DNA from: Rhodomicrobium sp. R_RK_3
GTDB lineage: Bacteria > Pseudomonadota > Alphaproteobacteria > Rhizobiales > Rhodomicrobiaceae
Assembly: GCF_002198715.1 (NCBI RefSeq)
Contig: NZ_MWLK01000024.1
Location: forward strand, 31,745 to 95,744
DNA length: 64,000 bases
Direction of reading: 5' to 3'
The stretch's first letter is position 1; each line of letters begins with the position of its first letter. A program made the translations under genes and the position numbers. This document shows, piece by piece, positions 18,224-28,038 of the stretch. The notes under the pieces were generated by a model that was not told the origin of the DNA, did no database searches, and saw only the letters and a program-made list of their open reading frames with translations.

Positions 18224-20224
18224 ATGGACGAACTTTCTCCCCTGGCCACGGAACTCCTGCGTGGCGTCACCGACGAAATGGTCACTGAGGCGGCGGGTTT
18301 CCGTGAGGACATGGTGGAACCCCGTGACGCCGCCGCCGAGGGGCCAAGTCTGGAATCCACGCCCTTTCCGGCGGATTGGCGCGCCTCGATATCGGCCTCC
18401 GGCTACGAGTTCATCGTACGCTGGGAAACGGGCGGTAAGGAATATTACGAAGGGGTGATCAAGGGGCGGCCGATCTGGCCGAAATTCGCCTCCGGCATCA
18501 CCATCGGCTGCGGGTTCGACCTCGGCTACCACACCCTGGCCGAGTTCCGCGAGCAATGGGGCACCCGGCTCGGCGCCGCCGATTTCGGGCGCCTGACCGC
18601 GACCCTGGGATTGAAGACGGTCGCCCCGAACCGGGAGGCCAAGGTCGCCCGCGCGAGAGCGTTTGTCCGCAGCCTGTCCGACATCGTCGTTCCCTGGAAC
18701 ATGGCCATCGAGCAGTTCGACAATTCGAAATATCCCAAGATCCTCCGGCAGCTCTTCGGCGCGCTGGACAATGTCGACAAATTGCATCCGCATTCGCGCG
18801 CGGCGCTGCTCAGCCTCACCTTCAATCGCGGAGTGCCCTTCCAGACGCCGGGCGAGCGCTATGCGGAGATGCGCGCCATCCATGCCGCCATGAAATCGGG
18901 CACCAGTGCCGATTTCGCCCGCATCCCGCAATTGCTGCGCGACATGCAGCGCATCTGGGGCGAGCGGTCGAGCCTCGCCGAGCGCCGCCGGGGCGAGGCG
19001 AAACTGTTCGAGGCCGGCCTCGACGAAGCGGGGCTCGCGCAATCGGTGGCCTCCTTGCAGGTAAGCGAAGCGCCGGCGGTGCTGGAAGCCGCCCCCGGCC
19101 TGCTATCGGAGGAGCCCGAAGGCACCGAATTGGAGCAGACCGACGCCGCCGACGACGCCCAGGAGGCGGCGGATTTCGAGGCGGAGGGCCTGGAAAGCGC
19201 TGGGCTCACGGCCGCGTCGGTCCACTGGAACCCGAAAGACGACGAGCAGCCGGACTACCGGCATCTCGACACCTCCCTTGCGGGCAGGAGCTTCGAACTT
19301 GTCCCGGCGGACCTGGAGGCCCTGATTGCCGCCAATGAATACGAGGTGCGGCCCGGCAAGGTGCTGTTCGCCCTGCGCGGCGCCTCGCTCGGCGGGCAGG
19401 CCAAGCGCGAGAGCGTGGCCTCCGTGGTGATTACCGACCAGCGTCCCGATCACCGCAACTTCCGCTGCATCATCGGCGTCTACGACCGCACCGCCAAGCT
19501 GCTCTGGGCCTATCAGGCCTCGACCGTGCCCAACGCCGATTTCGTCTTCAAATGCTTTCGCCAGGCTCAGGCGGGCGTCGCCATGGACAAGCTGATGGGC
19601 AACATCCTGCCCACCGGCTGCTATACTTACACCGTCGGCACGCACCATCCGGGCAAGCCCAACGAAATTCCCACCGTCCTCCGGCTCAGCCCCACCGCGA
19701 CCGGGGCCTCCAAGGTCGTCGTGCTGCGCTCGCTGGGCGATGTGATCTACGACCGCTTCGACGCCCAGCCTATCGCAATCCCCGCCGACAATATCCACCC
19801 CGGCCAGAAGAGCAGCGGATTTTCATCTGCCGGCTGTCTCACGCTCCCCGGCTTCTTCCAGGGCGGCCAGCATAGCGGCATTTGGAAGGATTTCCGCGCG
19901 GCGGCCGGCATCACCGCCAATTCCAACGGCAATCAATATTCGCTGCTGCTGTTCACCGGTCTCGACGCGGCGATCGCCGCCTCGGTGCGCGATGGGGAGC
20001 ACGCCACGGCCAGCCTCCTGCGCCTGCGACATGGCTCGCAAGGCCCGCGCGTCGCCGCTCTGCAATCGGCGCTGGGGCTGGCGCCCGACGCCACGCAACG
20101 CCTCGGCCCCGTCACGCGGCAGGCACTGATCAAAAAGCAGACAGCCAAGCTCGGCTGGGCCGACGGCATCTATTCGCCGGCAATGGACGAGCTGCTCGGC
20201 TTCAATATCTACGCGCTGGCCTGA
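18224..20224 (+). CDS. Peptidoglycan-active protein: lysozyme-like + L,D-transpeptidase-like + peptidoglycan-binding domains
   Basis: The 666-residue protein opens the large locus. Residues about 58-260 resemble a pesticin/T4-type lysozyme: candidate catalytic Glu68 in RWETGG and Thr93/Asp99 in GITIGCGFDLG, with SLTFNRG further on. After an acidic linker (about 285-335), residues 345-560 look like an L,D-transpeptidase-type domain, with His525 in NIHPG and Cys538 in SSAGCL. Residues about 605-650 form a peptidoglycan-binding type 1 repeat (LRHGSQGPRVAALQSALGL). No signal peptide is visible at the start (MDELSPLATELLRG), so access to the wall would need another route or cell lysis. The frame begins 15 codons earlier at 18179 without support. 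Domain calls rest on motifs. Confidence 0.75.
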   Translation: MDELSPLATELLRGVTDEMVTEAAGFREDMVEPRDAAAEGPSLESTPFPADWRASISASGYEFIVRWETGGKEYYEGVIKGRPIWPKFASGITIGCGFDLGYHTLAEFREQWGTRLGAADFGRLTATLGLKTVAPNREAKVARARAFVRSLSDIVVPWNMAIEQFDNSKYPKILRQLFGALDNVDKLHPHSRAALLSLTFNRGVPFQTPGERYAEMRAIHAAMKSGTSADFARIPQLLRDMQRIWGERSSLAERRRGEAKLFEAGLDEAGLAQSVASLQVSEAPAVLEAAPGLLSEEPEGTELEQTDAADDAQEAADFEAEGLESAGLTAASVHWNPKDDEQPDYRHLDTSLAGRSFELVPADLEALIAANEYEVRPGKVLFALRGASLGGQAKRESVASVVITDQRPDHRNFRCIIGVYDRTAKLLWAYQASTVPNADFVFKCFRQAQAGVAMDKLMGNILPTGCYTYTVGTHHPGKPNEIPTVLRLSPTATGASKVVVLRSLGDVIYDRFDAQPIAIPADNIHPGQKSSGFSSAGCLTLPGFFQGGQHSGIWKDFRAAAGITANSNGNQYSLLLFTGLDAAIAASVRDGEHATASLLRLRHGSQGPRVAALQSALGLAPDATQRLGPVTRQALIKKQTAKLGWADGIYSPAMDELLGFNIYALA

Positions 20225-20277
20225 CCGTCCCGGAGAGCGACGGCGATAACGACATTTCTTGGGATGGAGACGTTCAC

Positions 20278-23154
20278 ATGCCCGCACCCATGCTCACGGC
20301 GCTTGCCGCCATCGAGGCCGCGACAGTCCCGCTGATGCCGGGCGATGATGCGCCCGTCGCCCGTTACTTCATCCCGGTTCCCGAGAGCCGCGATCCCAGG
20401 GACGTCGCCGACGAGGTGACGGCGCGGCTTGGGGCCCTCACGCCCGTCGTCGAACAGATCTCGGCCTCGGCGCCCCGCGATCTCGTGTTGACGCTGCCGG
20501 GGCGCAGCTTCGTCGCGGCCCCGCCTGCCTACACCGCCGGACATGCGCTGGAAGGCGAGCTGGGGCTGTCACCCGTCGAGCCGGACATCGTGCATAATGT
20601 CGTGCCGATCGAGCGTCCGGGGGACGGCCCGGAACTGGAGTCCGTCGATGACTTCCCCGGCTGCTGGGCCGGCGAGGAGAAAAAGGTCGAGAAAAACAAG
20701 AGCTGGGCCCTCGACCGGATGCATGTCCGGGAGGCCTGGGCGCTGTCGCGGGACATGCGCCGTCCCGCCCAGGGCGAGGGCATCGTCATCGCCCAGATCG
20801 ATACCGGCGTCACCGATCATCCCGAACTCGCCGACGCCGCCCGCGCCGGCTCCTGGAATATCCTCGGCGACGGAGCGAGCCGGGAGGACGCCACCGACCC
20901 CATGAAGAACGGGTCACGCGGTCACGGCACGGCAACCGGCAGCGTCATCATCAGCCCGGAAAGCATCGAGGTGGTCGGCACCGCGCCGAAGGCGAGGCAC
21001 CTCCCCATTCGCGCCATCGAGAGCGTCGTGCGGCTGTCGCAGACCAACGTGGCGGCCGGGATCGACCGCGCCGTGGAGATGGGCGCCCATGTCATATCCA
21101 TGTCGCTTGGCGGCATCTGGTCCTACGCCCTGTACCGGGCTCTCGCGCGGGCGGTCGCCGCCGATGTGCTGGTGCTGGCGGCGGCGGGCAATTGCGTGCG
21201 GCTGGTGGTCTGGCCGGCGCGCTTCGACGACTGTATCGCCGTCGGCGGTTCCACCATCGACGACACGGTCTGGATCGGGTCGTGCAGGGGCGCGTCGGTG
21301 ACCGTCTCGGCGCCTGCCCAGAACGTGTGGCGCGCCAAGGCCGGCACCGCCGCCTCCGGCCAGGGCGAGGGCACCAGCTTCGCCGTGGCGCTGACCGCTG
21401 GCGTGGCGGCGTGCTGGCTCGCCCATCACGGACGCTCGTCGCTGGCGGCGCAGGCACGGCGGCGCGGGGAGACCTTGCAGTCGATGTTCCGGCGCCTCAT
21501 CAAGGCGAGCGCACGCAGGCCGGGGCCGGGCTGGGACGTCTTCAACATGGGCGCGGGCATCGTCGACGCCAGGGCGCTGCTCGAGGCCGATCTCGATGCC
21601 GGCCGGGAGACGGAAACACCTTCGGCGGCCTATGCCGGCCGCACGGAAGACGCCTCGCTCCGCGAATTCGCGCTGGAAACCTTCGGCGAGCCAGCGGCGG
21701 CGGCGCAGATCGACTGGATGAAATATGGTGCCGAGACCAGCCTTGCCGTGCTCGGCGGGCGCCGTGCCCGGCCGGCCGCGGAGGGGCTGGAAGCGGCAGA
21801 GCTGCCATCGGCGCTGGCCGGCGTGCCGGAGCCGGTTCTCGCGGCGCTGAAGGAGGCCGACAGGCAAACCCTGCCGCCGCGCGAGTTCCCGACACCGCCG
21901 CGGACGCAAGGCGATGATCGGGTGCAAGGCCCGGACAGCCGCCGGCTGGAGCAGCTTCGCACTCAGATCATCGCGCGCCAGCTCGCCGAGAAGGACCTGG
22001 CGGGAGCGGGCTCGCAAGCCGCCCGCGCCCTCACGCTGGAGAGCACTCTGCCGCCCGGCGAGGACATGCCGCATCCGGACGATGTCCTGCAGCGGGTCTT
22101 CGACGTGGCCCGCCGGATGCCCGCCAGCGAAAAAGGCGACCCGGTGGCTTTCGGCCTGGCGCTGCAAACGCTGTTCGAGCATGGCGGCAACGCGGTAAAA
22201 AAACTCGCCGATCTCGGGCGCGACCGGACTCCGCGCGTGACGCCGGACGAAGCGGCCTCCCTGGAAGCCGTCATCATCGCCGATGGCACGCGGCCGAGCT
22301 TCCTGCTCGCCGATGGCCTGCCGCCGGAAGATCACCCTTTCCTGGGCATGTGGGCCGATGAAATGGCCGCGCACAACAAGAAGGTGCAGGCCTTGGCGCG
22401 GACCGTCGGCCGCGTTCAGCCGACACGCGGCCATGCCTCGAAATTTATCGGCACCGCAACCATGGTGGACAGCGCCAAAGGGCTGGCGCTGACGAATTAC
22501 CATGTCGTCGACGATGCAAGATCCGCCTGGTCGGTTCCGATGATCCAGAACGGCAACCGGCTGCGCGTTCCCTCGGGGCTTGAGGTCGATTTCGGCGGCG
22601 AGGCCGACCGGGAGGAGCAGAACCGCTTCCGGGTGGTCGAGGTCATCCTGCCGCAAGGTTTCGGCCGGGGGATGCGAAACCTGGATGCCGCCGTGCTGCG
22701 GCTCGAGCCGCTCCCCGGCGCCCACAACGGCCTGCCGGAGCAAAGCGCCGTCCTCGATTCCAACCCGGACTTCGCCGCAGGCAAACTAAGCTCGCTGATC
22801 GTCGTCGGCTTTCCAGGCCCCGCCCGGCCGGGCCAGTTCAAGCAGGATGCGGAGGTCGATTGGGCGTTCGTGACCAACACCTTGTTCGGCAACCGTTTCG
22901 GCTTCAAGCGCGTCGCCCCCGGCAAGTTCTCCGAGCCGCTGGGTTTCCACGAAAGCGATACCGCGCGCTCGGTCTTCGGCCACGATCCGACCACTTTCGG
23001 CGGCACTTCCGGCGCCCTGCTGGCGGCCTGGGAAGAGGAGCGCGCGCAAATATTCGGTTTGCATTTCGGCGGCTGGACGCTCGACGCCAATTACGCCATC
23101 GCCATCACCAAGGTGGCGGACGCATTGCGCGCGATCGGGGTTCCTGTGGAGTGA
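20278..23154 (+). CDS. Double serine protease: subtilisin (S8) plus trypsin-like domain
   Basis: The 958-residue protein carries two complete proteases. The S8 domain (about residues 160-420) has Asp175 in AQIDTG, His216 in RGHGTA, oxyanion Asn305 in AAGN and Ser367 in EGTSFA. After a mixed linker, a chymotrypsin-fold domain (about 700-955) has His742 in LTNYHVV, Asp803 in NLDAAVL and Ser911 in GGTSGA. All six catalytic residues are present. There is no signal peptide (it starts MPAPMLTALAAIEAA), suggesting action in the cytosol. Start 20278 lies 53 bp after the previous gene; the longer open frame reads back inside that gene and is not used. The next gene starts 6 bp downstream. Confidence 0.88.
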   Translation: MPAPMLTALAAIEAATVPLMPGDDAPVARYFIPVPESRDPRDVADEVTARLGALTPVVEQISASAPRDLVLTLPGRSFVAAPPAYTAGHALEGELGLSPVEPDIVHNVVPIERPGDGPELESVDDFPGCWAGEEKKVEKNKSWALDRMHVREAWALSRDMRRPAQGEGIVIAQIDTGVTDHPELADAARAGSWNILGDGASREDATDPMKNGSRGHGTATGSVIISPESIEVVGTAPKARHLPIRAIESVVRLSQTNVAAGIDRAVEMGAHVISMSLGGIWSYALYRALARAVAADVLVLAAAGNCVRLVVWPARFDDCIAVGGSTIDDTVWIGSCRGASVTVSAPAQNVWRAKAGTAASGQGEGTSFAVALTAGVAACWLAHHGRSSLAAQARRRGETLQSMFRRLIKASARRPGPGWDVFNMGAGIVDARALLEADLDAGRETETPSAAYAGRTEDASLREFALETFGEPAAAAQIDWMKYGAETSLAVLGGRRARPAAEGLEAAELPSALAGVPEPVLAALKEADRQTLPPREFPTPPRTQGDDRVQGPDSRRLEQLRTQIIARQLAEKDLAGAGSQAARALTLESTLPPGEDMPHPDDVLQRVFDVARRMPASEKGDPVAFGLALQTLFEHGGNAVKKLADLGRDRTPRVTPDEAASLEAVIIADGTRPSFLLADGLPPEDHPFLGMWADEMAAHNKKVQALARTVGRVQPTRGHASKFIGTATMVDSAKGLALTNYHVVDDARSAWSVPMIQNGNRLRVPSGLEVDFGGEADREEQNRFRVVEVILPQGFGRGMRNLDAAVLRLEPLPGAHNGLPEQSAVLDSNPDFAAGKLSSLIVVGFPGPARPGQFKQDAEVDWAFVTNTLFGNRFGFKRVAPGKFSEPLGFHESDTARSVFGHDPTTFGGTSGALLAAWEEERAQIFGLHFGGWTLDANYAIAITKVADALRAIGVPVE

Positions 23155-23160
23155 GCACGG

Positions 23161-25401
23161 ATGGAATGGGCCTATGCGATGCTGAGACGGGCGAATGCCT
23201 GGCTGCGCGGCGAGCCGTTCGAGAAGCGGGTCGCGCTCGTCATCGGCAACGGCGCCTATAACACGGCGGCGACCCTCGCCAGCCCTGTGCAGGACGCCGC
23301 AATCATGATGGCGGCGTTGGAAAAATGCTCCTTCGGCGTGAGCATCGGCCTCGATCTGCCGGCGGCGGGGATGCAGCAGACCTTCGACGCCTTCGTCGCC
23401 AGCCTCGACGGCGCGGATGTCGCGCTGCTTTATTATTCGGGACATGGCGTGCAGGTGGGCGGGGAGAACTATCTGGTTCCCACCGACGGCGCGCTGCGGG
23501 ACGCCGATGATCTGCGGCAGTTCCCCTCGCTGCCGGACCTCATGGCCCGGATGTCGAAGAAGGCGAAGAAATGCATCGTCATCTTCGACGCCTGCCGCAA
23601 CGAGCCCGTCTCCCGCAGCTTCGGCGATGCCATCGCGCGCAGCAAGAGCATGGTGCAGGCGGCGACGGAAAAGCGCGCTCTGAACGTCGCCTCCGACCTC
23701 GCCCAGGACCGGGCCACCATGTGGGGGGCCGACAATTACATCGCCTTCGCCACGGCGCCGGGAAGCGTGGCTTATGCTGGAGATGGGCTCAGCCCCTTCA
23801 CCGAGGGCATCGCGGGCCACATCACGACGCGGGGTCTTGAAATCAACGATCTGATGATGCGGGCCAGCCTCTATGTGGAGAGCCTCAAGGACGCGGCCGC
23901 GCAGACGGTCTGGGCCAACTCGTCCTTCCGGAGCCGCTTCTTTTTCCGGGGTCGCAGCTATCGGCCGGCGGTGATCTTCACAGGGCTGGGCATTGTCGCG
24001 AGTTTGCTCGCCGCCGCGACCAAGACGATGACTAGCTCAGATTACGGGGCGCTCGCCTTCGCGACGCTGCTGGGCTTGGCAACTTGGTTTGCGGCGAGGC
24101 AGCGTAGCCGTTTCTCTTCTGGGGCCAACCCGTTCTACCCCATGATTGCGATCTTCGCCCTGCTGTCGCTGGTTATCGTGGTCCATACCAAGCCGATGAT
24201 TTCAGACCCGCTCGTCGAGCACTTCTTCGAAAAAGACTATCAACTTCTATATGACCGCATTAACGAATCACGGACAAAAATTTCTGAAATAGAAAAACAG
24301 ATAAGTACTCTCGAATTGGCGGGGGCCAAAGTCAACTACTTCGCAAAGGGCAAAGACGCCGCTAACCCTGAAGCCTTTCAACAGATCAATCCGAATGACA
24401 AAGCGCTATTCGACCTAAATGCATCGTTGCAGGAGGCTAAGGCAGAGGAACAGCGGCGCGTTGACGCCAAAGACAAATCGCTACAAGGCTCGCTGTGGAA
24501 TGCTATTTTGACCATTGCTACATTATCAGTATTGATTTGGGCTAGCGCTGCTCTCTGTTTTGATTTGTTTTCTTCGCCGAGGGCGTGGACGAACGCTTTC
24601 GTTCTTTGCCTAGCAGGTGTCGCTTACTCAATTGCAAGTGGAATTTTGGTAACCTATATCGCGCGCATCGTGGCATTTGCCGGAGTTGGATTGGCTATCG
24701 CCTATGAATTATCGCAGAAGCCGTCGCCGGGGTTAGACTTTCGCGCAACCGACTGGGCGGAATTTCCTTGGAGAAAAATGCTTTCCAGGCGCCTAGCCGT
24801 ATTTGGCGCTATTGGTGCGCTGTGCGGAGTGATGTCTGCGTTTGCCGTTACTTGGCCGGATGGCGCTCCCAGCTTCTATAAGCGAATGTTTACCGTCATT
24901 GGCGTCAACAAAGATGCCAGTGAGTGGCCGCCTTTGGTCTTATTTATCGGCTTATCCTGCATTGTCGCCTTTTTCTACGTAGACAAAAAGATAATACTTT
25001 CCCTCTTGGTTGCGACACCGGTGGGATGGCATATCGCATATGGCCTCGGCATTAATTTAGCTGTATCCGCCGGCGATGACATTCAGATCAGTATTCTTTC
25101 GTCGGCGTTGTGTGGATTTGTCGGCGCCGCTATGGTGGGTCTTGCAATATTTGCGTTTTACAGTACCATCGACGTGCTTATTCTTGTATTTTTTACGGCG
25201 ATGGTCGGAGCTTTGCTCGCAATGCCGTGGGCTATGCTTAAGGATCCGGCCGCTAACCCATATTTGCTTTTCATCCCTTGGCAGGCCGGCGTCGCCGCCG
25301 CAATCGGTGCGATTCTGACCTATCTGGACGCAAAAGCCGCCGTGCCAAAACCTGCGCCAGTCTCAGCGTTGCCGTGGGTTGGTGCCCGGGCACAAGACTA
25401 G
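23161..25401 (+). CDS. Membrane-anchored caspase-family (C14) protein
   Basis: The 746-residue protein has an N-terminal caspase-like domain (about residues 20-260) beginning RVALVIGNGAY, with His95 in YYSGHGVQ and Cys145 in FDACRNE. The rest is membrane: three helices between about 275 and 345, a cytoplasmic-looking coiled segment (about 355-440, with EIEKQISTLE), then about nine more helices. The DNA of the membrane part (about 24000-25350) is distinctly AT-richer than the protease part, which suggests the two halves have different origins. It starts 6 bp after the double-protease gene, so cotranscription is likely. Caspase homologues of this kind serve as death effectors in several bacterial defence systems. 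Confidence 0.85.
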   Translation: MEWAYAMLRRANAWLRGEPFEKRVALVIGNGAYNTAATLASPVQDAAIMMAALEKCSFGVSIGLDLPAAGMQQTFDAFVASLDGADVALLYYSGHGVQVGGENYLVPTDGALRDADDLRQFPSLPDLMARMSKKAKKCIVIFDACRNEPVSRSFGDAIARSKSMVQAATEKRALNVASDLAQDRATMWGADNYIAFATAPGSVAYAGDGLSPFTEGIAGHITTRGLEINDLMMRASLYVESLKDAAAQTVWANSSFRSRFFFRGRSYRPAVIFTGLGIVASLLAAATKTMTSSDYGALAFATLLGLATWFAARQRSRFSSGANPFYPMIAIFALLSLVIVVHTKPMISDPLVEHFFEKDYQLLYDRINESRTKISEIEKQISTLELAGAKVNYFAKGKDAANPEAFQQINPNDKALFDLNASLQEAKAEEQRRVDAKDKSLQGSLWNAILTIATLSVLIWASAALCFDLFSSPRAWTNAFVLCLAGVAYSIASGILVTYIARIVAFAGVGLAIAYELSQKPSPGLDFRATDWAEFPWRKMLSRRLAVFGAIGALCGVMSAFAVTWPDGAPSFYKRMFTVIGVNKDASEWPPLVLFIGLSCIVAFFYVDKKIILSLLVATPVGWHIAYGLGINLAVSAGDDIQISILSSALCGFVGAAMVGLAIFAFYSTIDVLILVFFTAMVGALLAMPWAMLKDPAANPYLLFIPWQAGVAAAIGAILTYLDAKAAVPKPAPVSALPWVGARAQD

Positions 25402-25434
25402 GCGCTGTCGGCGAAGCGAGAGGGTGACAGCATC

Positions 25435-27834
25435 ATGAAAAAGGTCATCGCCTACACCTTGCACGAGCACGAGCGCAAAGCCGTCGACGCGGTCATCCAC
25501 AATCCGCGCCATTCGCACAGTTTCGTCATTGGTGAGCTCACCGATGACGCCATCGAGGCGCTGCGCCGGGACCACATCATCATCGAGGTCAAACCGGAGG
25601 TGGCCGAGCCGCTAACGCCCGGCAACCTCAATCGCGAGGCACTGGAGGCGGCGCCTCCTCCGCCTCCGCCGCCGCCGCCCCCTCCTGCCCAGACGCGGGG
25701 TTGGTGGGAGGCGGTTACGAGCCTCTTCCGCGCCCCGCCACCTCCGCCCCCGCCGCAACGCCGGACGCCATCGGCATCGCGGCCCAAATCCTTCGCGCCG
25801 CCGCCGCCCGACCTGCCCAGCCTCGATCCGAACGCGCGCAATCCCTATCTGATCGTTCTGAAAGGGCCGATGCTCGAAGAGTGGCGCCAGGCCTGCACAA
25901 TGCTCGGCGTGGATTTCCTCGAATACATCCCGCAGAACGCCTATACCGCGCTGCTGACCGATGCACAGCTCGCGCAGGTCAAGGCCCTGCCTTTCGTTGA
26001 GCGCTGCCGCTATTACAACGCCAGCGACACAAAGGCCGTCGGCTATCTGCGGCGGGAGCGGCCCGTGGGCCGCACCAAGGGCCTGTTCGAGGAGAGCGGT
26101 CACCGCGGCCTCGCCGCCGACAGCGGAAAGCTCTACGACATCCGCCTGCATACCGCCGAGCACATCGACGGCGTGCGCCAGTGGCTGGTGGAGCAAGGCG
26201 CCGAGATCGTTTCGGTCTCACGGCGCAAGCTGCGGGTGAGGCTCCCCGACGGCAGCCCGGTGGTGGATCACATCGCCTATGTGAGCGCGGTCGCCGAGAT
26301 TCAGGAATATGTCGAGCCGACTTTGTTCAACGACCGCGCGCGGGCGCTTATCGGCTTGTCGGCGGCCGATGCGGCGGCGGCCGCGCCGCTGCGGCAGACC
26401 GGCGAAGGCGAGATTATCGCCATCGCCGATTCCGGCCTCGACGACAGCCATCCGGATTTCCGGCCGGCGCGCATCGTCAAGCTCATCGCCCGCGCCCGGC
26501 CGGGCGACACCACCGACTTTCACGGCCACGGCACGCATGTCGCCGGCTCGGCGCTCGGCGAGGGCATGGCCTCGGAGGGAGAGATCCGCGGGACCGCCCC
26601 CGCCGCCCGTCTGGTGTTCCAGTCGATCATGGATGCGAGCGGGCGGCTGACCGGGCTGCCCGCGGATCTCGGCGACATGTTCGAGGAGGCCTACCAGCAT
26701 GGCGCCCGCATCCACAACAACAGTTGGGGCGCCGACACGGAGTCGCTCTACACCTTCAATTCGGTGGAGGTGGATGAATTCGTCTGGGAGCATCGCGACA
26801 TGCTGGTGGTGATCGCCGCCGGCAATAATGGCGTCGCGAGCAACCGGTTCTACAGCGCCGTCGGCTTCGTCGACTGGCTGTCCATCGGGTCGCCGGCGAC
26901 CGCCAAGAACGCCCTGACCGTAGGGGCGAGCCGCAGCGACAGGAAGGCGGGCGGCTTTTCCACCCGGTCCTATGGCGGCGTCTGGACAGACCGCTTTCCC
27001 GATCCCCCGATCGCCGCCGAGCCGGTCTCCGGCGACCCGGAGGCGATCGCCGGGTTTAGCGGCCGTGGTCCCTGTGACGACTGGCGCATCAAGCCCGATC
27101 TGGTGGCGCCGGGCACCGACGTGCTGTCGACGCGCTCGGCCATCGCCCCGGACCGCAGCTATTGGGGCCCCTACAATTCCAATCCGAAATACGGCTATAT
27201 GGGCGGCACCAGCATGGCGACGCCGCTGGTCTCGGGCTGCGCCGCTTTGGTGCGCCAATATTACGTCAAGGAGCGCGGCGTCCTGCCCAGCGCGGCGTTG
27301 CTCAAAGCCACGCTCATCAACGGCACCGTTCGGCTGACATCGGAGTCGGCGCTGGCCGACCACCCGAAAATTCCCAATGTTCATCAAGGCTTCGGCCGCA
27401 TCCACATGCCGGGCTCGATCCCCAATCCGGGCCGGCCGAAGCTGCGGCTCGCCTTCGTCGATGGCTGGCAGGACGCGGCGCAGCGCTTCATGCGCACAGG
27501 CGATCGCTTCGGCTACCGGTTCCAGCTCGCGGCGGGCGAGGAATTGCGCGTCTGCCTGTCCTGGATCGATCCGCCCGGCCGGGGCGTGCAGAACCTTCTG
27601 GCTCTAATCGTCGAGCATCCGGAGACGCGCAAGAAATGGATCGGCAATGCCGACCGGCCAAACCCGCTCGGGCCGTTCGATCCCAACAACAATGTCCAGA
27701 TCGTGCGTCTGGATCAGCCGCCGCCGGGCGACTACATCGTCCAGGTCTTCGCACGCAACCTCTTGCGGGTGGGCCAGGATTTTGCGCTTGTCGTGACAGG
27801 CAATCTGAGCGCGCAGGAATTGGACCCCATCTAG
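25435..27834 (+). CDS. Subtilisin-family (S8) protease with polyproline linkers and C-terminal beta-domain
   Basis: The 799-residue protein starts with about 65 residues of alpha/beta character (MKKVIAYTLHEHERKAV), then a proline-rich stretch (about 75-130) with an uninterrupted run of 11 prolines, then a propeptide-like region. The S8 domain (about 320-650) has Asp332 in IADSGLD, His365 in HGHGTHVAG and Ser593 in GGTSMATP, all intact. A C-terminal beta-sandwich (about 660-790) resembles the pre-peptidase/P-like domain behind many subtilisins. No signal peptide. It follows the caspase gene by 33 bp and is followed by a 204-bp gap. Confidence 0.9.
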   Translation: MKKVIAYTLHEHERKAVDAVIHNPRHSHSFVIGELTDDAIEALRRDHIIIEVKPEVAEPLTPGNLNREALEAAPPPPPPPPPPPAQTRGWWEAVTSLFRAPPPPPPPQRRTPSASRPKSFAPPPPDLPSLDPNARNPYLIVLKGPMLEEWRQACTMLGVDFLEYIPQNAYTALLTDAQLAQVKALPFVERCRYYNASDTKAVGYLRRERPVGRTKGLFEESGHRGLAADSGKLYDIRLHTAEHIDGVRQWLVEQGAEIVSVSRRKLRVRLPDGSPVVDHIAYVSAVAEIQEYVEPTLFNDRARALIGLSAADAAAAAPLRQTGEGEIIAIADSGLDDSHPDFRPARIVKLIARARPGDTTDFHGHGTHVAGSALGEGMASEGEIRGTAPAARLVFQSIMDASGRLTGLPADLGDMFEEAYQHGARIHNNSWGADTESLYTFNSVEVDEFVWEHRDMLVVIAAGNNGVASNRFYSAVGFVDWLSIGSPATAKNALTVGASRSDRKAGGFSTRSYGGVWTDRFPDPPIAAEPVSGDPEAIAGFSGRGPCDDWRIKPDLVAPGTDVLSTRSAIAPDRSYWGPYNSNPKYGYMGGTSMATPLVSGCAALVRQYYVKERGVLPSAALLKATLINGTVRLTSESALADHPKIPNVHQGFGRIHMPGSIPNPGRPKLRLAFVDGWQDAAQRFMRTGDRFGYRFQLAAGEELRVCLSWIDPPGRGVQNLLALIVEHPETRKKWIGNADRPNPLGPFDPNNNVQIVRLDQPPPGDYIVQVFARNLLRVGQDFALVVTGNLSAQELDPI

Positions 27835-28038
27835 ACTTGGTCGGCTGAACGGGGGCGCCCCGCACACGAATGCCGGCCGCGCCAAGCTCCCTCTCCTGGG
27901 AGACATTTGCGTGTCGCATCGACCTCTCCTCACCGAATTGCGGAGTGGCGAGCGGGCCTCAGCTCCTGCCGCAGTGGCGACGCCGCGCCGTCCCGCCGCG
28001 AGGCCGATTGACTCCCTCGGCCAACGGTTTAAGACATT

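Noticed and set aside
20914..22743. 609-codon minus-strand frame over the double protease
   Set aside because: Antisense shadow; the plus strand has all six catalytic residues.
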